Assembly (NCBI GenBank): GCA_036417435.1
Contig: CM070913.1
Span: 16,832,680 to 16,896,679 of the forward strand
Reading direction: 5' to 3'
Length of the DNA: 64,000 bases
From: Inia geoffrensis
Taxonomy: Eukaryota; Chordata; Mammalia; Artiodactyla; Iniidae
Made by a program: the position numbers and the translations under genes. Positions 1 to 11,579 of the stretch are shown piece by piece. How positions within the stretch are numbered: position 1 is the stretch's first letter; each line of letters begins with the position of its first letter. The notes under the pieces are model-generated. The model was not told the origin of the DNA and made no database searches. It worked only from the letters and a program-made list of their open reading frames with translations.

Positions 1-529
1 ACCATATAACCACCACCTGATATGAACAACTGCTAACAGTTTGCAGTTTAAAAAGAAATAATACCTTACAGTTCATGTCTCTAATGTTTCCCTCCTCAAG
101 GGCAATCTTTGGTGTGACTCTAGTTGATGCTTTTATATCTATAATACATATACAAGTACCCACAAATAATATACAGTATTGTTTTATGTGTTTGAAAATT
201 TAAATAATGGTATAGAACTGTAATGCTCCACAACAGACCTGGGATCTGATTAAAGGCTGCTAAGATTTCCATTTCATGAATATACCATAACTAATGTTTC
301 CATTATGTATGGCCAAGAGGACTGTTTCCAACCTTGTACACACCTCGTTACGCACCCTCATAAGTTCCAAATACTTACACGTGGAAAAGCTGGTTTGAAG
401 GGTGTGCACATCTTCAACTTTTCTAGATTTTATCAAAATATTCTTCAAAGTAGTTGTATCAACACCAAGAATACTAAGTGTTGTCAGACATCTTTATTTT
501 TGCCGAAAGGCTGGGTATTGTGAAATGCA

Positions 530-950
530 TTTCCCTGATTACTAGTGAATTTGAGCAACTTTTTATTGGTATGCTTCTTTTTGAATTACCTATTTTTATC
601 CTTTGCCTATTTTTCATTAGGTTATTTTTCCTTCTCTTAATTTATAGGCATTCTATACAGATTCTAAACTTGAAATACTTTTTGACTGCTATATGTATAT
701 GGCAAATATGTACTCCTAGTCTGTGGCTTTTACTTTATGTTAGCTTTTTACATACAGGAATTTTAATTTTGATACAAATATATCAATCTCTTACTTTAAA
801 GTGTACAATTTTTATGTCTAAGAAATCCTCACCTCAATGTCATAAATATGTTTTAATATTTTCTTCCAAAAGTTTTCAAGTTCCATTTCCCACATTTAGT
901 ATTTTAATTCATTTGGAGACTTTGTTTTCGTGTGTGTGTGTATGTATATA
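530..950 (-). repeat. Old LINE-1 ORF2 fragment
   Basis: The plus strand reads like antisense LINE-1 ORF2 (ATTAGGTTATTTTTCCTTCT, TCTGTGGCTTTTACTTTATG, AAGAAATCCTCACCTCAATG). This explains the long hydrophobic open frame on the plus strand here. Confidence 0.65.
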
Positions 951-1080
951 GTAGGAGGTAAAGAAATAATTTCCCTCTAGAAGGAGAAAAATTTATTGAA
1001 TAGCCTACCCTTCCCCCACTGATTTGACTCTTTTTCCTATACAAAAGACTCCTTGAACTTGTTTCTGGTCTGTAATCTTT

Positions 1081-1290
1081 CTTTTTTTTTTTTTTTTTGC
1101 GGTACGCGGGCCTCTCACTGTTGCAGCCTCTCCCGTTACGGAGCACAGGCTCCGGACGCGCAGGCTCAGCGGCCACGGCTCACGGGCCCAGCCGCTCCAC
1201 GGCATGTGGGATCTTCCCGGATCAGGGCATGAACCCATGTCCCCTGCATCCGCAGGCAGACTCTCAACCACTGCGCCACCAGGGAAGCCC
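1081..1290 (-). mobile_element. CHR SINE
   Basis: Minus-oriented: T-run, GCGGTACGCGGGCC, then the tRNA-derived head ending GGGAAGCCC. Target TGTAATCT is duplicated at 1071 and 1291. Confidence 0.92.
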
Positions 1291-1694
1291 TGTAATCTCT
1301 TTCTTACTTCACTCTGTCTACCTCTGCTCTTCTCTGCTTTTAAATTATTTGTTCTCTAGATGGCAACATATATTGATTTTTTAAGACTATTATTAAGTTC
1401 CAAAAAAATAAATAAATAAAGGGGAAAAAACCCTTTTCTGGCCATCTGTTAGTTATAAAATTGAGTAAGTAACCATTGTCTAAGAAGAACACAAAAAGAA
1501 ATTATATTTAAAAATAACTTACATGAATGTGATTAAACACATCTGTAAAAATGTAGGTACAATGCCTTTACAGACATAAAATACAATGCATTAACTGTAT
1601 GGTAGTAGGTTTTAATGAACCATTACAAAATCCTAAATCCAATGTTTGCCTTTTCATAATTTATTTTATACTTATACAGACTTACTGCAAATGA

Positions 1695-1895
1695 TGACAA
1701 ATATTAATTCAGCTGACTCTCACAACAGCTCTATGAGGTAGGTACCGTTATCCTCAATTTTAGATGAAGAGACTGAGGCATTGAGAGATTAAGTTACTTA
1801 TTCAAAGTCACAAGGATAAAAAAGTAGCAGAAACAGGATCCAAGCCAGGTATTCTGACTCCAAACTGTGCTCTTAACTCACTATGCTATACAGCT
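1695..1895 (+). repeat. MIR element
   Basis: The core motifs are recognisable: CTATGAGGTAGGTACC, GATGAAGAGACTGAGGCA and a CTCTTAACTCACTATGCTAT end. Confidence 0.8.
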
Positions 1896-2164
1896 TTTTC
1901 CCTTAAAATGAGCAGACTTCTTTGATCTAATTTATGGTGGCTACTCAAATAGAAATGCTATCAAATTTTCCTGTGAATTTCAAGTACAAATGTTCCCAGT
2001 ATGTTTTTTAAACAATTATTTTAATTAGGATGCCATATACCCATTAGTCCCATTTAATCCTATAAATTAGTACTAGCAGACATCACCTATCTTTCTCAGT
2101 CTTTTATCATCAGCAAATCTGATCTAGTTTTCCCTCAACGCTTCATATATTTTTTCTTATAAGA

Positions 2165-2600
2165 GAAAGAACTATAAAATGAGTATCTGAAGTCCTCTCA
2201 CATATATACCCTCATGTAAACTTCATTAAAACCCTATAACTAGCAGTGGACAGAAATGATTACTATGCTTTACACAGAATAAGAAGGCTCTAGGGCTTCC
2301 CTGGTGGCGCAGTGGTTGAGAGTCCGCTTGCCGATGCAGGGGACATGGGTTCATGCCCCGGTCTGGGAGGATCCCACATGCCGCGGAGCGGCTGGGCCCG
2401 TGAGCCATGGCCGCTGAGCCTGCGCGTCCGGAGCCTGTGCTCCACAACGGGAGAGGCCCCAACAGTGAGAGGCCCGCGTACCGCAAAAAAAAAAAAGCTC
2501 TAAAAGGCTAAGTAATTTACCCAAGGTAACAGAGTTGTAAGTGGCAGAGCAGAACTGAGGATCAGATATCAGTACTACAAGTTGAGTGGTCTTCAAAAAG
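2165..2600 (+). repeat. MIR-like remnant split by a SINE
   Basis: After the SINE the text AAGTAATTTACCCAAGGTAACAGAG resembles the MIR core; the part before it is weak. Tentative. Confidence 0.4.
2293..2496 (+). mobile_element. CHR SINE
   Basis: Plus-oriented from GGGCTTCCCTGG to TACCGC and an A-tail. Flanks share a GCTCTA-type duplication. It is inserted in a MIR-like stretch. Confidence 0.92.
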
Positions 2601-2608
2601 TAGGCCAA

Positions 2609-2907
2609 GGGCTTCCCTGGTGGTGCAGTGGTTGAGAGTCCGCCTACCAATGCAGGGGACACGGGTTCGAGCCCTGATCTGGGAGGATCCCACATGCCGC
2701 GGAGCAACTGGGCCCGTGAGCCACAATTATTGAGCCTGCGCGTCTGGAGCCTGTGCTCCGTGACAAGAGAGGCCGCGATAGTGAGAGGCCCGCGCACCGT
2801 GATGAAGAGTGGCCCCCGCTTGCCACAACTGGAGAAAGCCCTGGCACAGAAACGAACACCCAACACAGCCATAAATAAATAAATAAATAAAAATTAAAAA
2901 AAAAAAA
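2609..2907 (+). mobile_element. CHR SINE, longer form
   Basis: Shares the tRNA-derived head, but continues through CACAACTGGAGAAAGCCC to an (AAAT)n tail, about 300 bases. GGCCAAG flanks both ends. Confidence 0.9.
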
Positions 2908-3349
2908 TGGGCCAAGTTCAAAAGTATAGATGGTATAGACTGGCACAGACCTACTGTTGTTTTTATCAGTTACACCTCTTTCCACGGTTACTCTTTTACC
3001 AAGCCCATATTTCTCTATTTTATTCATACCAGTGTGAGAGATCTGTCATGTAGCTTGCTATAATCCAAATATATCAGCTCTAGAACAGTCTTCTTGATCC
3101 TGTTATAGTTAAGTGTTATCTTTTGCTGAATCTTAGTAAATACCATTGCTGTATTCAATTATATCAGGTATTCATTTCTCAGAAATCTGAAGAATCTATT
3201 TTTAAAGTGAATTTGACAATTTACATTCAACTTGTTCAGATTTCCTGGGCAGATGTCCTTAGTTTGTAGAAACCATATGCATATGTGGAATTAGAGAGTT
3301 ACCATGGTCCAGCGAAATGGGGGCCAGCAACCACTTTAAAAATTAATTG

Positions 3350-4105
3350 GAGGGAGGGAGACGCAAGAGGGAAGAGATATGGGGATATATGTATAACTGA
3401 TTCACTTTGTTATAAAGCAGAAACTAACACACCATTGTAAAGCAACTATACTCCAATAAAGATGTTAAAAAAAATTAATTGCAGGTACACACAATGTTCA
3501 CTGCAGCACTATTTATAATAGCCAGGACATGGAAGCAACCTAAGTGTCCATCAACAGATGAATGGATAAAGAAGATGTGGCACATATATACAATGGAATA
3601 TTACTTGGCCATAAAAAGAAATGAAATTGAGTTATTTGTAGTGAGGTAGATAGACCTAGAGTCTGTCATACAGAATGAAGTAAGTCAGAAAGAGAAAAGG
3701 AAATACCCTATGCTAACACAAAGATATGGAATCTAAAAAAAAAAAAAAAAAAAATTGGTTCTAATGAACCTAGGGGCAGGACAGGAATAAAGACGCAGAC
3801 GTAGAGAATGGACTTGAGGACATGGGGAGGGGGAAGGGTAAGCTGTGATGAAGTGAAAGAGTAGCATTGACATATATACACTACCAAATGTAAAATAGAT
3901 AGCTAGTGGGAAGCAGCCACATAGCACAGGGAGATTAGCTCAGTGCTTTGTGACCATCTAGAGGGGTGGGATAGGGAGGGTGGAAGGGAGGCACAAGAGC
4001 AAGGGGATATGGGGATATATGTATACGTATAGCTGATTCACTTTGTTATAGAGCAGAAACACAACACTGTAAAGCAATTATACTCAAATAAAGATGTTAA
4101 AAAAA
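3350..4105 (+). mobile_element. Two stacked LINE-1 3' ends
   Basis: A short 3' end (3350-3475) is followed by a longer one (3485-4105). The longer one contains the end of ORF2 (CCATCAACAGATGAATGGAT) and a full 3' UTR. Both end in the same CTCCAATAAAGATGTTAAAA-type tail, and AAAATTAATTG recurs before, between and after them. Confidence 0.85.
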
Positions 4106-4124
4106 TTAATTGCAGGTTCAAATT

Positions 4125-4390
4125 TCCAATTTTAAGATAAATAAGTCTTGGGGATGGAACGTACAGCATAGTGAGCATAGTTAACAAGACTGTTTTGTGT
4201 ATTTGAAAGTTGCTCAGAGAGTAGATCTTAGAAGTTCTCATACAGGAAAAAAAATTGTAACTTTGTGTGGTGATGGATGCTAACTAAACTTACTGTGGTA
4301 ATCATTTCACAATATAGACATATATCAGATCATTACGTTGGACACCTAAAACTAATAAAATGTCATATGACAATTAGATCTCAAAAAAAA
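4125..4390 (+). mobile_element. Older LINE-1 3' end
   Basis: Contains GGTGATGGATGCTAACTA and ACACCTAAAACTAATAAAAT, typical of mammalian LINE-1 3' UTRs, with an A-run at the end. Confidence 0.75.
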
Positions 4391-7314
4391 GTTAATTGTA
4401 ATATTGAAACAAACACTCATACGATAAGGGAATTGAAGTAGATCGATCGTAAACTAATGCAAAACCCCAAAAATCAACCAAAGAGGAGCTGTGTTCAAAT
4501 TATGGCCAAACAGCAAAACATAATTCACTTAAGCATCAACAAGTATGTTTTTAGTATAAATAATTTAGAAACCACATTTTATCATCAACTCTCACAGTAC
4601 TTATAGGTAGAAGCCAATAAAAACAACTACCTGAAAGAAAAAAAATACACTATTAATATTTAAGACGCTTCTCAATCGATATTTGTAATTTAGATATAAG
4701 TAGACTGTATTTTTAGATCAAGGTAAGTGTTCTTTTTCAGTTAATCATCCTAAAACCATGGGAGTTAAGGGGGTGGGCACAATTAAAAGCCATTATATAA
4801 AAACAAATTAACCGAATTTAGTTTTTGACCTAAATATACTAAACAAAATGAAAATTACACTAATCCTGAAACGTTTTTTCCAACAAATGTTTTTTAAAAA
4901 ACAAGCAAAGAAACAGATAAGCATACATTCTGAAGATCACCCCTAAAGTAGAAAGTGTAAGCTTAATTTGTGACAGAAATAAGGCCTGTTTCCCCTGATG
5001 AATGCCCCTATCTTGCTTCCTTTTAAACCACAATGGCTTGAAGCATCATACTGCATTTTAAAATCTCTTTATTAATTGGTGAGCCAGATAATGGTAAGCA
5101 TGTTCCCAGACGATGTTTTAAACAAGGCAAAACATAAAATAAACATTATCTTCTCTTTACCCTAACTTTCTTGCCTCTCCATCAAGAATATAAACTCAAC
5201 GACATACACTAAACTTCTCTTGGATTCCTACAATCCTTAGTTGATCACAGTTTAATAAACGTATTGATCAATGTAAAATACTGAATACTAACTATACTCA
5301 TCACTGTTCTAGGCAATGAAAATATCTGACTAATTTTCCACAAGAATTAATAAGTTTGAAGCTACGGAAATGCATAGGCAAAAAAATGACAGTCATGTAA
5401 GCGATAAATTTAGGAATCTATATGGTCCAGACAATAGTAGGAAGTCTCATTCAGCTAAAAGCAGTGAACCTAATAAATTTTAGAAATATTCTGTTGATAC
5501 GCTCCTGTTAGAAGCCAGAGGAAGCACTAAACCCAATTCCAACCTAACAGGGAGGAACTACTGTACTTTGTAAAGCAGAAGAGATGGGAACTCTGGAAGA
5601 CGGTAATCATATAGCACAAGTGATACTAAGAAAGGAACAGAGCACAGTGAGATATGTACTCTTTCAGAGTTTTGAGAAAAGATAGGCAAGGTAGTGAAAC
5701 AGAAAATTTTAAAAAGGAGAAAGATGACTCAAGAAGTCTGTAGGCTCACAAGTTAAATTATTAAATTCAATCATAAATGCCTCCTGATAAGCAGCCTTAC
5801 AAAAATTTGAAAGGATGATAAATACAGAATAAAAGAAATCCATCATTGAAAGGCATAAGTTATTTGACCACCTACTGTCTCTACAAAGAACTGGCTCATC
5901 CTAAGCAATTACAGTCCAATTTTGATTAGAACTCTAAGGCTTAGAGTGGAACCAGCATTCCTCTGGATAAGATACTACAATCTGTTCAGTACTAATCAAT
6001 GGCATTGGCACAACTTTTATCTTGCAATCTAATTGGAAAGCAAAACAATTACCAAATTGGCTCAACTGGCAAAAATACAGGGAAAAATATATAATTAATG
6101 TGTGTGTATATTCAAGCAAGTAAAACGAAATACAAAAGATCTAATTAGTTTAACAAATGGATCTAGTAGGAACATCACAATGATGCTGCAACAATTTATC
6201 AAACACTGAGACTTCATTAGAGCTCATTTTAAATTCTTCTACTGAAAACATCAAACTTAAGAAGCTATAATTCTTTTAATTTTTGAATGTTTTATAAATA
6301 TAGACTACTCGTCTAATCAAGAAAAAAGATTAAATATAGTATGAAGACTTCTTACAGTATTTTAAAACCACCACTATACTAGTATTAACCGAGGTCAACA
6401 GACTTTGGGGTAAACGACTTAGTAAATCTTATAAAATTAAATTGCTTCTAGACATCTTTAAAGAAAACTACTTTTGACTATACATGTATTATTCTGAAGT
6501 ATTATGAATTTTCAGATCAGACACACATCAATCAAAAAATACATAAAAACAAATAAAAATAATTTAATGTTTTAGATAATCATACTATCAATCTTTATAC
6601 TCTTTATAATTAACCAAAAAGTACTTATGGAGTATTATAAAGTCATAACCCAACTAGCAACAGCTGACATGCTAGAACTGAACATAGAGGACCTTAAAAC
6701 AGACAGTAGTCTGGTCCTAAAGAATGATTCATCCTTAGAATCTCTAAAACAGAATTTGTGTGATTAGGAGCTTAGTCAAAATCTTCAAAACATGGTACTA
6801 ACCAGAGTTTTACAGACTTCTTTTAGCATTTATCTATTTTCTGACTTATTAAGACATTTAAATGCACTGATATTTTGACATACACAATGCACTTGCATTT
6901 AAGCTATACTAAAGTTTGTGCTATAAATAGCTGCACATTTATAGGAGGAATATTTAAGAAATATTTCTTCTTTTTATGATGCCATCATAGGCCTAAATTT
7001 AAAAGCTAAAACTATAAAACGTCTAGAAGAAAGTACACAAGAAAATTGTTGCAACCTTAGGATAGGCAAATATTTCTTACTTAGGACACAAAGAGCACAA
7101 ATCATTAAGGAATAAACCCGATTAACTGGACTTGATAAAATTAAAAACCTTTGTTCGTAAGACCCATTATTAAAAAATGAAAAGGCAAACCATACTGGGA
7201 GAAAAAATTTGCAAAACACATACTTGATAAAGGACTTGGGTCCAGAATATATAAAGAACTATACTCAATAACAAGCTGGGAACAGACATTTCACAAAAGA
7301 TACATTAATGGCAA

Positions 7315-7332
7315 CACACACACACAGACACA

Positions 7333-7366
<34 letters not shown>
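7315..7366 (+). repeat. (AC)n microsatellite
   Basis: About 25 AC units with two AG interruptions near the left end. Confidence 0.95.
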
Positions 7367-7367
<1 letters not shown>

Positions 7368-7917
7368 AGTGGCAAAAAGCTCAGAAGAAATAGCTCAGCA
7401 TCACTAGCCCTCAAGAAATGAAAATTAAAACCACAATGAAATACCACAGCACTCTCACTAGAATGAGTTAAATAAAAAGCCTGAAAATACCAAGTGTTTG
7501 GGGGATGTATAGAAATTGAATCTCTCATACACTGGTGATGGAAATTTTAAGTGATACAACCATTTTGTGAAAACAGTTTGACTGTTTCTTACAAATTTAA
7601 ATATATACTAAGTATATGACCCAGCAATTCTATTCCTAGGTATTACCCAAAAGAAATGAAAACATATGTCCAGGCAAAACTTATACAAGAATGTTCATGG
7701 CAGATTTATTCATACAGGCCAAAAATGGAAAAAACACAAATGGCTAACAGATGAATGGATAAACCAAAAAAGGAATGAACTATTAATACACATAAAAACA
7801 TTATTTGGATAAATTTCAAAAACATTTTACTGAGCAAAGGAAGCCAGACAGAAAAGACTATATGCTCCGGAACTGCATTTACATGAAATTTTAAAATAGA
7901 CAAAACTTAACTAAGGA

Positions 7918-8155
7918 AGTGGTTCTCAACTGGGGAAATTTTGCCCTCCCCTTCCTTGGACAGTGCTGGTGACATTTTTTGATTGTCACAACTTAGGGAA
8001 TGGGGTTGGGGTGGTTGCTACTGGTATCTAGCAGACAGAGAGGCCAGCGATGCTGTTAAACATTCTAGAATGCAGAGGACACTAACACAACAAAGAATTT
8101 TCAGGCCCAAAGTTTCAATAGTGCCTAGGCCAAGACTGGAAAATTGTGTTCTACA
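7918..8155 (+). mobile_element. MER5A-like hAT DNA transposon remnant
   Basis: Matches the family text from memory: GTGGTTCTCAACTGGGG at the start, GATTGTCACAACT, GATGCTGTTAAACATTCTA and CAATAGTGCCTAGGCC near the end. About 240 bases. Non-autonomous and ancient. Confidence 0.75.
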
Positions 8156-8929
8156 GTGGTCAGTGATGGTCTTCGGACATTGAATGCAAAGGAAAATGAA
8201 GGAGTTCTGAGGACAATAAAAATGTTTTATATTTTATTTGTAGTGGTAATTTGTTTTCCAAAACCCATCACACTGTACACTTGAAATGGGCACATTTTAT
8301 TGTATGGAATTTTACCTCAAAGTTGATGGTAAAAATTACAGCGTCTGCCAACTAATAGAAAGCTATATAAAACAGTTTAAAACAATTTTTGCTTTTTAAA
8401 TTATATGGATAGAAAAGACAGAAAAAGCAAGTACCACTGGTTGGATTATGGATAATTTTGATATTTTTTTCCCTGTTGCTCATTTTTTGTACTAACTTGA
8501 AAATACATTATCTAAAATATATAATCCAATTATATATTTTTGAGTTATACCCAAAACAGGTCCAATTAAATGAGGATAATAGAAAAGCACAACTGCAGAT
8601 GAATATTTGATTGTAGTTAAATTTTGATTTTTGATCACAGGACTTAAGTTATTTCAAGAAACTATAAAAATGTACAATGCAAAGGCATTTAGAAGTCAAT
8701 TTTTACTCTAAAACACCTCTATAATATTTAGTCTAAATTATAAATATATTTGTATACAAAAGGTTTTTAAGAGACATTTTCACTATAAACAGTGATATCA
8801 CGCCATAATAAGGTAGGGTGAACAGTATAATAAATTCTTTTAAATTAAATAGAATAAAGTTATGAAGTAAGTAATAACCCATTTCATTATATTTATATAG
8901 TAGAAAAACACAGCAGATGCAATTTAATT

Positions 8930-9180
8930 ATGTTCAACAACAGGCCAGGAACTGTACAAACTGTGAGGAATATAAAGATGACCCTCAAGAATTGACTATC
9001 TAATGAAGAAAAATGATACTGTTAACAAATCAAATACAAAAAGTTAAAAGCAACGGTCGAGGTTTGAAAATAGTACAATGAAAGAACCAAACAACCAAGC
9101 CTGGAGAGTGTGGGAAACATTTAGAGAGATGACATTTGAGCTGGGTCTTGAGGAAGTAGTAAGAGCTTATCAGGTGAAAA
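8930..9180 (-). repeat. L2-like remnant
   Basis: Text such as GACCCTCAAGAATTGACTATC and GACATTTGAGCTGGGTCTTG is typical of antisense L2 3' sequence. Degraded. Confidence 0.5.
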
Positions 9181-9475
9181 TCATTATTAGATAGTTCAAA
9201 AATCTGAAACCAAAGAAAGCCAACTACCTAACAATTTTGTTACACTGCTCTTTGTTACATTTTATGGTCTTAAAGGTCAGCAATGAGAAAATCGTTTCCA
9301 GAAATGGAATATTATCCTATAATATTGAGCAAGGAAGTTACACCTGCTGAGAAAGTTCCATATTCAAGAGAGAAATATGCTCAGTATTTACCCTGATGGA
9401 AAGTGCACTCTTCGTACTTTCACTACATCTAAGTTAGGAAATATAAGTCTCTGGCACCATTTAAAAGTATAGACA

Positions 9476-9682
9476 GGGCTTCCATGGTGGCGCAGTGGTT
9501 GAGAGTCCGCCTGCCGATGCAGGGGACCCGGGTTTTTGCCCCGGTCCGGGAAGATCCCACATGCCGCGGAGCGGCTGGGCCCGTGAGCCATGGCCGCTGA
9601 GCCAGCGCGTCCGGAGCCTGTGCTCCGCAACGGGAGAGGCCACAGCAGTGAGAAGCCCGCGTACCGCAAAAAATAAAAAATA
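9476..9682 (+). mobile_element. CHR SINE
   Basis: Short form with TACCGC and an A-rich tail. A perfect 13-base target duplication AAAAGTATAGACA lies at 9463 and 9683. Confidence 0.93.
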
Positions 9683-10655
9683 AAAAGTATAGACAAAAAA
9701 TAATCAATTGGGTTACACTTTTAAAACTGTATATTTAACATTTGTTAGTAAATTCCAGTTGGCCTCACATAACGCACAAAAACACCTCATACCATTAATA
9801 AGGGAAAAAAATCTAAGATGCCTCTCAAAAGGGGTGGGTCCTAGGAATACAGTATACATCCTTGACAGCACGTTTTAAAGACATAAGAAATGTTTATAAA
9901 TATATGATGAATGAAGTAAACGACTACTCTATACTGCTAACAATGATTATAACAAGGTAAAAAAGTTAATTCCTAACTTAGGCAGAGAAAAAAGCCTGTG
10001 AGGTGGTGAGACCAGCAGATACACTGCAGGTAGAACTTGCCTAGCCAGCTCCTTAGACTTCCTGTAATTTTGGAAACCTACTGAAATTAAGGAACAGAAA
10101 TGGAATTAAACTGAATTTAAACAGAACAAATTTTATGCAACAGAAAACCTAATTTTTGAGTGAGCAAGTCATCCCAAAGATAAAGGGTCTTCAAGTGGAT
10201 CTGATTTCGTGGAGAGAAATTTCCTATTCTTTTCTCTCTTGACTTTGAGTCAAATAATTACTGCGAACAATGTAAGGAACACTGTTTCCAGGCACTGGTG
10301 ATTCAGGGGATTGGAGAAAACGGAAAAAGGATGAAAGCGATAAACCAAGGTTGCAAGGGAGTCTTCTGGGGTCACGTAATAGCCAATGAACTAGAAACGC
10401 TGGCTATTTAGTAGATCCCGACACCAAGAGTGGAGCCAGGAGCAGGTGCAAGCCCAGCCAAGAGCTGGAGGCAGGCAGGCAGAGAACAGTCACTGCCAGA
10501 TCCTTTTGCTTCCACCGCAAAAGATCACCCCCCGCCCCAACTCTCTAACTAAAATATTCCTCATACTCAGTACCCGCCCGGAAGTACCCCTCCCCACAAC
10601 TACCCCTTGCAATCCCAACAGTCCAGCCGGAGTGACAGGGCTGTTGTTCACTTAC

Positions 10656-11175
10656 TGAGCTGTCCCCCACCCGACGTAGTACTCGGCTCCCGACCTGCTG
10701 CGCCTCCAACGCTGGCTGCTCCAGGGATCCCCGGCGCCCCTAACCCCGGCGGGGTCCCGCTCTGCCTCTCGAAGTTGCCGGGATTGGAGAAGTAGTCGCG
10801 CAGCCGAGGGAGCTCGCGGCCACTCTCTAACAGCTCGGTGTGCAGCTCCAGGGCGGTCAGCAAGTATTGATCGCGCAACAACTGAGCCGCGATCGCATCG
10901 ATTGACAATCGGGCCGGGGTCTCCCCGGTGCCCCCCAGTGCCACCGCAGCCGCCGACGCCTCCCCAGGGAGCCCTGGTCGTGCACTGCTCCCTAAGGCCA
11001 CGGGATCCTGAGGCGATAGAGAGTCCGCAGAGCCAGGATCTAGGCCGACCCCGGAATTCAGCCGAAGTCCTGCCCGCCGCTCGTCGGTACCTGAAACCTC
11101 GTCGTCGTCCTCGTCCGAATCGCTGAGGAATGGATTCACGCCGCCGCCACCACCTCCAGGCGCCATTGCCGCCAT
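10656..11175 (-). CDS. RELCH: RELCH (KIAA1468) coding exon 1, N-terminal 173 residues
   Basis: This is the first coding exon of the RAB11-binding, LisH, coiled-coil and HEAT-repeat protein. In known orthologues it sits on recycling endosomes and works with OSBP to move cholesterol to the trans-Golgi. Visible features are an alanine/glycine-rich start, an NPF tripeptide at about residues 14-16 followed by an acidic run (SDSDEDDDE), a low-complexity linker, and a LisH-type helix pair at about residues 91-123 (RLSIDAIAAQLLRDQYLLTA). A Gly/Pro/Ser-rich tail follows. The start at 11175 has A at -3 and G at +4; a second ATG lies three codons downstream. The exon ends after 10656 at a consensus donor (GTAAGT on the minus strand), leaving a phase-1 codon. 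The open frame runs only two codons past that donor. Only exon 1 is in the window, so the gene continues to the left. The family assignment comes from recognised sequence; the function is family knowledge. Confidence 0.93.
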
Positions 11176-11178
11176 CTT
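11168..11178 (-). promoter_or_regulatory. YY1-type motif overlapping the RELCH start codon
   Basis: The minus strand reads AAGATGGCGGC, the classic YY1 consensus, with the ATG inside it being the RELCH initiation codon. YY1 sites just downstream of the start site are common in CpG-island genes. Occupancy is inferred. Confidence 0.6.
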
Positions 11179-11279
11179 ATACTGTCAGGAGCGTGGGCGC
11201 CTCCCTGTCTGGCTCTGACAGGCCGCAGCCTGAACCCCCACTAAGCCTCAGCGGGCACTGGGCACCTCCAGGGCCCCGG

Positions 11280-11284
11280 ATTGG
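11280..11284 (-). promoter_or_regulatory. CCAAT box facing RELCH
   Basis: ATTGG on the plus strand reads CCAAT on the minus strand, about 105 bases upstream of the RELCH start codon. It is a plausible NF-Y site for the leftward transcript. Confidence 0.6.
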
Positions 11285-11415
11285 CCACGTCCCGCCTCCT
11301 CACTTGGAGACCAGGCCCAGGCTCGGAGGCAAACGGTCTGGAAGCAGCACCACCCTCTGCCTCAGCCGCAGCTGCAGCAGCAGCCCGGCTCTGCAGGCGT
11401 CTTCCTGGTCCCCAG

Positions 11416-11425
11416 TCTCGCGAGA
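11416..11425. promoter_or_regulatory. TCTCGCGAGA palindromic promoter element
   Basis: This is a perfect 10-base palindrome midway between the two divergent genes. The motif is known from CpG-island and bidirectional promoters. A one-mismatch copy (TATCGCGAGA) lies at 11614-11623 inside the putative PIGN exon 1. Confidence 0.75.
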
Positions 11426-11556
11426 AATGGCGCGTGCCGTGCCCCCTCTCCCCGCCCCAGCCCCGCCCCCGCCCCGCCCGTTCTCCCCACTAGTGAGCAA
11501 AGATAGAGGGCCCCGCTCCCCGCTCAAAGACAAAATCCCGCCCCCACTCCTTTTTG

Positions 11557-11561
11557 ATTGG
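11557..11561 (+). promoter_or_regulatory. Inverted CCAAT box (GATTGGCT) upstream of PIGN exon 1
   Basis: An inverted CCAAT box flanked by GC boxes on both sides, about 80 bases before the PIGN exon 1 donor. This spacing fits a TATA-less start for the rightward transcript just downstream. Confidence 0.6.
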
Positions 11562-11579
11562 CTAAATCAGGTAGGGGGC

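Larger units (their letters stand above)
6990..8345 (+). mobile_element. Old LINE-1 ORF2 end and 3' UTR
   Basis: Degraded LINE-1 text: CCCAGCAATTCTATTCCTAG, AATGAAAACATATGTCC and ACAGATGAATGGATAAAC. It ends with ACTTGAAATGGGCACATTTT. An AC microsatellite and a MER5A-like element are inserted in it. Confidence 0.75.
1..10655 (-). other. RELCH: RELCH intron 1 (partial)
   Basis: No second RELCH exon was recognised anywhere left of the exon 1 donor, so this stretch is read as intron 1 running off the window. It is AT-rich and filled with repeats listed separately: four CHR SINEs, a cluster of LINE-1 3' ends at 3350-4390, an older LINE-1 tail at 6990-8345 split by a MER5A-like element, MIR and L2 remnants, and an AC microsatellite. 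Stretches such as 4400-6950 and 8350-8920 show nothing I can assign. Confidence 0.7.

Noticed and set aside
478..951. 157-codon hydrophobic frame that could look like a membrane protein
   Set aside because: The sequence reads as antisense of an old LINE-1 ORF2; hydrophobicity comes from T-richness.
1097..1384. Recurring frames of the MRYAGLSLL / MVESPPADAGD type at many places
   Set aside because: The same product appears in every CHR SINE on either strand; these are translations of the SINE body and not genes.
2293..2390. Possible tRNA genes at SINE heads
   Set aside because: CHR SINE heads derive from a tRNA and keep polymerase III promoter-like boxes, but the cloverleaf is degraded and a SINE body and tail follow.
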